Source: Saturnia japonica (taxonomy: Eukaryota > Arthropoda > Insecta > Lepidoptera > Saturniidae). Taken from it: a stretch of DNA of 64,000 bases. The notes beneath the pieces are model-generated. The model made no database searches. It had not been told where the DNA came from and saw nothing but the letters and a program-made list of their open reading frames with translations. The position numbers and the translations under genes were made by a program. The stretch is from contig CM065325.1 in NCBI GenBank assembly GCA_033032175.1, positions 648,930 to 712,929 on the forward strand, written 5' to 3'. This document shows, in pieces, positions 61,345 to 64,000 of this stretch. How positions within the stretch are numbered: the stretch's first letter is position 1; the number at the start of each line of letters is the position of its first letter.

Positions 61345-61502
61345 ATTAGCTGACCCGTGCAACTTCGTCTGCGTCACATAAAACTCTCAAAATAAATAAA
61401 TTTTCCACATTTTTGCAACAGTTTTCATTGATGCTCCGCTCCTATTGGTCGTAGGGTGATGTTATATAGATTTCCTCGATAAATGGGCTATCCAGCACCA
61501 CA
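61345..61502 (+). repeat. Family-A element, 5' part only
   Basis: ATTAGCTGACCCGTGCAACT, then TTTGCAACAGTTTTCATTGA, GCTCCGCTCCTATTGGTC and GATAAATGGGCTATCCAGC, matching the 14051 copy. The usual 3' end is missing. A fragment at 61643-61672 (TAGCCTGGATAAAACAGTGG) could be a separate decayed piece. Confidence 0.7.
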
Positions 61503-62355
61503 TAACTTCACGTTACAATCCTAAGTAGCGGAGCAATAACCATGAAAGTCAAGCAATCTGACAAACTGTAGGCAAGTACGAGAACTGAGAAAAATGATAC
61601 TACGACGCGACGGCGACGGCGCGGTGAAGACTTGGTCGAATAAATTTAGCCTGGATAAAACAGTGGGAACAGCTTAGATAAAATAAAAAATTATTTATTA
61701 GCACATGACTCCAGTTATTCGATAGTGAATTCTATGGGATGCATTTAGGGATGTGACCACGTGAAGCAAAGTAGAAATATTTTTTATCGAGACGCGCGAA
61801 CGCGACTTTCGTAATGGATGATTCGCGACGCGTTACCCGGCCACTTTACTTCTGTTACGTGCGTGACAGCGGTCGTTTTCCTTTAAGATGGAGTTATAAG
61901 GAGTCCTTTGGGATGTTCAGTTGTTTAATTAACTACAGTCACTCGCGTGGGCAGTAACAGATGGGATGTTTAGGTTGACTTAATTATTTATGTTTAACTC
62001 GGCTATTACAGATCGCTTAACGAAATCATTATAGCCTTTAACCATGTAATGGCTTTTTTAGAATGTAATTACATTGAATAAATTATTAATTTATATTACT
62101 TTACATTTTTCAACTTCACCATTGTGAATGTAATGTGTTAATTGCGTGAGTTCTCTTTGAATTGTAGGGAATATTTCGTTTTTATGGAAGATTTGAAGTT
62201 ATACAGAAAATTTGTGGCAGGAAAAGTCCATTGTGATTGACTTAGACCTGTCACGTTTTAGAATCAGTTTGTGTATATCTATTAATGTGCTGGTTCTCGA
62301 CTGGATCATAACTCCCATGCGTATGCACATGCTTGATAAAACAGTTCACACTGAT
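61503..62355. other. Gene-free stretch with a CGCG-rich cluster
   Basis: 61786-61850 packs several CGCG words (CGAGACGCGCGAACGCGACT, GATTCGCGACGCGTTACCCG), unlike its A+T-rich flanks. Function unknown. No gene elsewhere. Confidence 0.35.
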
Positions 62356-62359
62356 TCTC

Positions 62360-62482
62360 TTTTGGTTTGTCGCATTTCGGGATCAGCAGTGACAACCGGC
62401 GGTAATTTCTCACTGGTCGTACTATACTTACCAACGGGTTCATAAAAAAGACTTTGCCCTGCTACTATTAAACTTTTTTTTA
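62360..62482 (-). repeat. Family-D repeat, copy 5 (decayed)
   Basis: TTGTCGCATTTCGGGATCAG, TTCTCACTGGTCG, ACTATACTTACCAACGGG and TTGCCCTGCTACTATTAAAC plus a T-run follow the order of the 56119 copy and the reversed 4372 copy. Identity is modest, and a stretch between the blocks is shortened. Confidence 0.5.
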
Positions 62483-62900
62483 AATGTGACAGACAACACA
62501 CGGCGTAAAACTGCGAGTCTACAAACATAAAATTTATATAGCAGAAAGAGGGCATTGATAAAGTATCTTCATATCCTAATAGATTAAAGGTTAAGAATAC
62601 TATATCTATAATATAAATGCGAAATAACGTGTCTACCAATCATGCTTACAAAACCTGAACGGATTGTAATAAAATTTCGCATAGGTACAAGTTAATTACG
62701 TCGTGAAATGGGACATAGGATTTTTATAACCATATATAAAAAGAAGTATCGACGGCCAGCGAATCGGGCGGACAATGAAAAACATGAATTATTTTTTTCA
62801 ATGTTATACTGTAAATAAATCTTCTTTTCCATATCAGAACCACATGCGCTGAGTTTCGAACTTCGAAGCGCACGGGTTTACAGTAACTCTATAACTTTAT
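62483..62900. other. Gene-free stretch
   Basis: Nothing recognised beyond a small GC-rich patch at 62749-62775. Confidence 0.35.
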
Positions 62901-62904
62901 CTCG

Positions 62905-63030
62905 GCACGAACTAAAAAATTATGTTTGTCACACCGTGAAACTGTGGAATCATATCCCAGTCAATTTGTTCCGTCCTTCTAACGATACCTGGTCCTTCAA
63001 GCGTAACATAAAATATATATTTATGTAGGT
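62905..63030 (+). pseudogene. Non-LTR retrotransposon C-terminus fragment
   Basis: The + strand translation contains VKLWNHIPVNLFRPSNDTW followed by SFKRNIKYIFM and a stop. The pattern xLWNxLPxxxF...FKR is the usual end of LINE ORF2 proteins (Jockey/CR1-like; clade uncertain). Homologous to 21585-21700. Confidence 0.65.
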
Positions 63031-63504
63031 CAGCGTGACAGCAACGAACGGCGATCGATCTTTCGGTGGTGATCGTTGAGTCGGTATCGAACTGTGTTTA
63101 CCACCATTTTCCAAACTACTATAAAAAGATAATCTGAATTCCTTATCGATATATTATTTACAGGGCTCTTATAAATGGTGCATCACTAAGACAGCTTTAT
63201 ATGCCTTCCATCGTAATTATCGCGAAAGGAACGGGTCTTTCGAGATCCTTGCTGTCCAACGCAGATATGTCTATGCCTTAAGACTTAATTACTGAAAGAC
63301 ATGTCTATTTATCTCTGTGTAAGTCGAAAGTTAAGCTTTGATTACATGCTCAGTGCGTTTTAATTCAAACTAGTCGGCAACTTCCTCGTTTATGTTTATT
63401 TATTATGCCGTTCCATAGTCATGATTCTGCTGTTGGCTGGCTAAGGTAATGGTTAATAGTAACAGTAAGGTTCTCTAGAACCTTTTGTTTTTGTGCGTTA
63501 CAGT
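63031..63504. other. Gene-free stretch
   Basis: 63045-63090 (GGCGATCGATCTTTCGGTGG) may be decayed repeat; nothing else recognised. Confidence 0.35.
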
Positions 63505-63710
63505 TGTGGAATGGGTTACATGCCATGCTTTTCCAGTAGGCTATGTCATTGAGCTCTTCAAAAAGGGACTGAAATACGCTCGTAATAATGTCGGCAATAT
63601 AACATTAATCCCTGGTGTTGCAGTTGTCCATAGGCGCCAGTAACCATTAAACCTTCAGGTGGGCCGTCTGCCTGTTTGTTGCCCTTTTTGTACTTTTTAT
63701 TAGTTACCGT
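63505..63710 (+). pseudogene. Non-LTR retrotransposon C-terminus and 3' UTR fragment
   Basis: TTGTGGAATGGGTTACATGC translates as LWNGLHA; after a frame change VGYVIELFKKGLKYARNN follows, parallel to 'LWNRLP..VFP..YDLExFKKxVNRHL'. The 3' UTR comes next: GGCAATATAACATTAATCCC, TGGTGTTGCAGTTGTCCATA and TTCAGGTGGGCCGTCTGCCT, a very common lepidopteran LINE tail. It matches the reversed fragment at 15822-15933. Dead, 5'-truncated. Confidence 0.7.
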
Positions 63711-64000
63711 TCCCAGCCTATTATTCTATTTCAGTCCTATCTTTGAGGAGTTGTATTTTTTAATAGTAATCATCGTATCAGGTATCTGCTCGACTTTTTC
63801 ACAGAATACAGATACTCTTGTCGCGTCAGGTAAAATAACGCTGTTAGAAAGTGGGGGGGTGCGTTTTCGCATGGGTATACTCGTGCACGAAAGTACTACC
63901 TAGGCATATTGTTTTATATAATATTATATATAATGCTTAATCTAATTACAAAAAATAAAAGTAATGTAAATGTAAAGCCGTCAATGTCTCTTATTGGTTT
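63711..64000. other. Gene-free end of window
   Basis: A 75-codon + frame at 63676-63903 begins inside the LINE tail and has no motif. The rest is A+T-rich. Confidence 0.35.

Noticed and set aside
1..64000. CRISPR array, rRNA, telomeric (TTAGG)n or bacterial-type operon
   Set aside because: None seen; the window has eukaryotic repeat structure throughout.

Overview
The window is about two-thirds A+T and reads as insect nuclear DNA, most likely moth or butterfly (Lepidoptera). The taxon call rests on dispersed repeats I recognise from memory as typical of lepidopteran genomes. These include elements that open with ACTAGC... and close with ...ATTAGTATAGAT, tRNA-derived SINEs carrying GGTGAAGGAAAACATCGTGA, LINE 3' ends reading ...CAGGTGGGCCGTCTGC, and a DD41D mariner. 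No database search was possible. There are no rRNA genes, no functional tRNA genes, no bacterial-type operons and no CRISPR array.

The only long open reading frame is the transposase of a nearly intact mariner-like element at 9810-11111, minus strand. It has matching terminal inverted repeats, a TA target duplication and D-D-D spacing of 94 and 41. Other recognisable coding matter is dead retrotransposon: an RTE-type LINE with endonuclease and part of the reverse transcriptase (691-2520), two RTE-type C-termini (16109-16270 and 57487-57990), and several LINE C-terminus or 3'-UTR tails (15822, 21585, 62905, 63505). I find no host protein-coding gene with confidence. The window is probably intergenic, or lies in long introns of a gene whose exons are outside it or too short to see.

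Layout. 1-7 kb: family-B repeat, RTE pseudogene, SINE, a 'D' repeat and 3' ends of family A. 8.8-13.1 kb: an inverted pair of about 83-bp conserved repeats that brackets the mariner. 14-24.7 kb: family-A elements, LINE tails, a third family-B copy, two SINEs, and two weak candidate promoter or first-exon regions (17.6-18.2 and 19.4 kb). 27-34 kb: three of four same-strand A-tailed 'E' repeats. 33.8-35 kb: three spaced, decayed, exon-like units on the minus strand. 36-46 kb: mostly featureless A+T-rich DNA with a candidate first exon near 39.6 kb. 46.5-47.0 kb: a TA-flanked MITE-like element with palindromic termini. 54-64 kb: E, A and D repeats, an RTE fragment and LINE tails.

The genes do not form a pathway. 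The window records successive transposon insertions, of which only the mariner looks recent. The items most worth a second look are the mariner, the three-copy exon-like array, the five-copy 'D' repeat with a shared reading frame, and the palindrome-centred inverted repeat.
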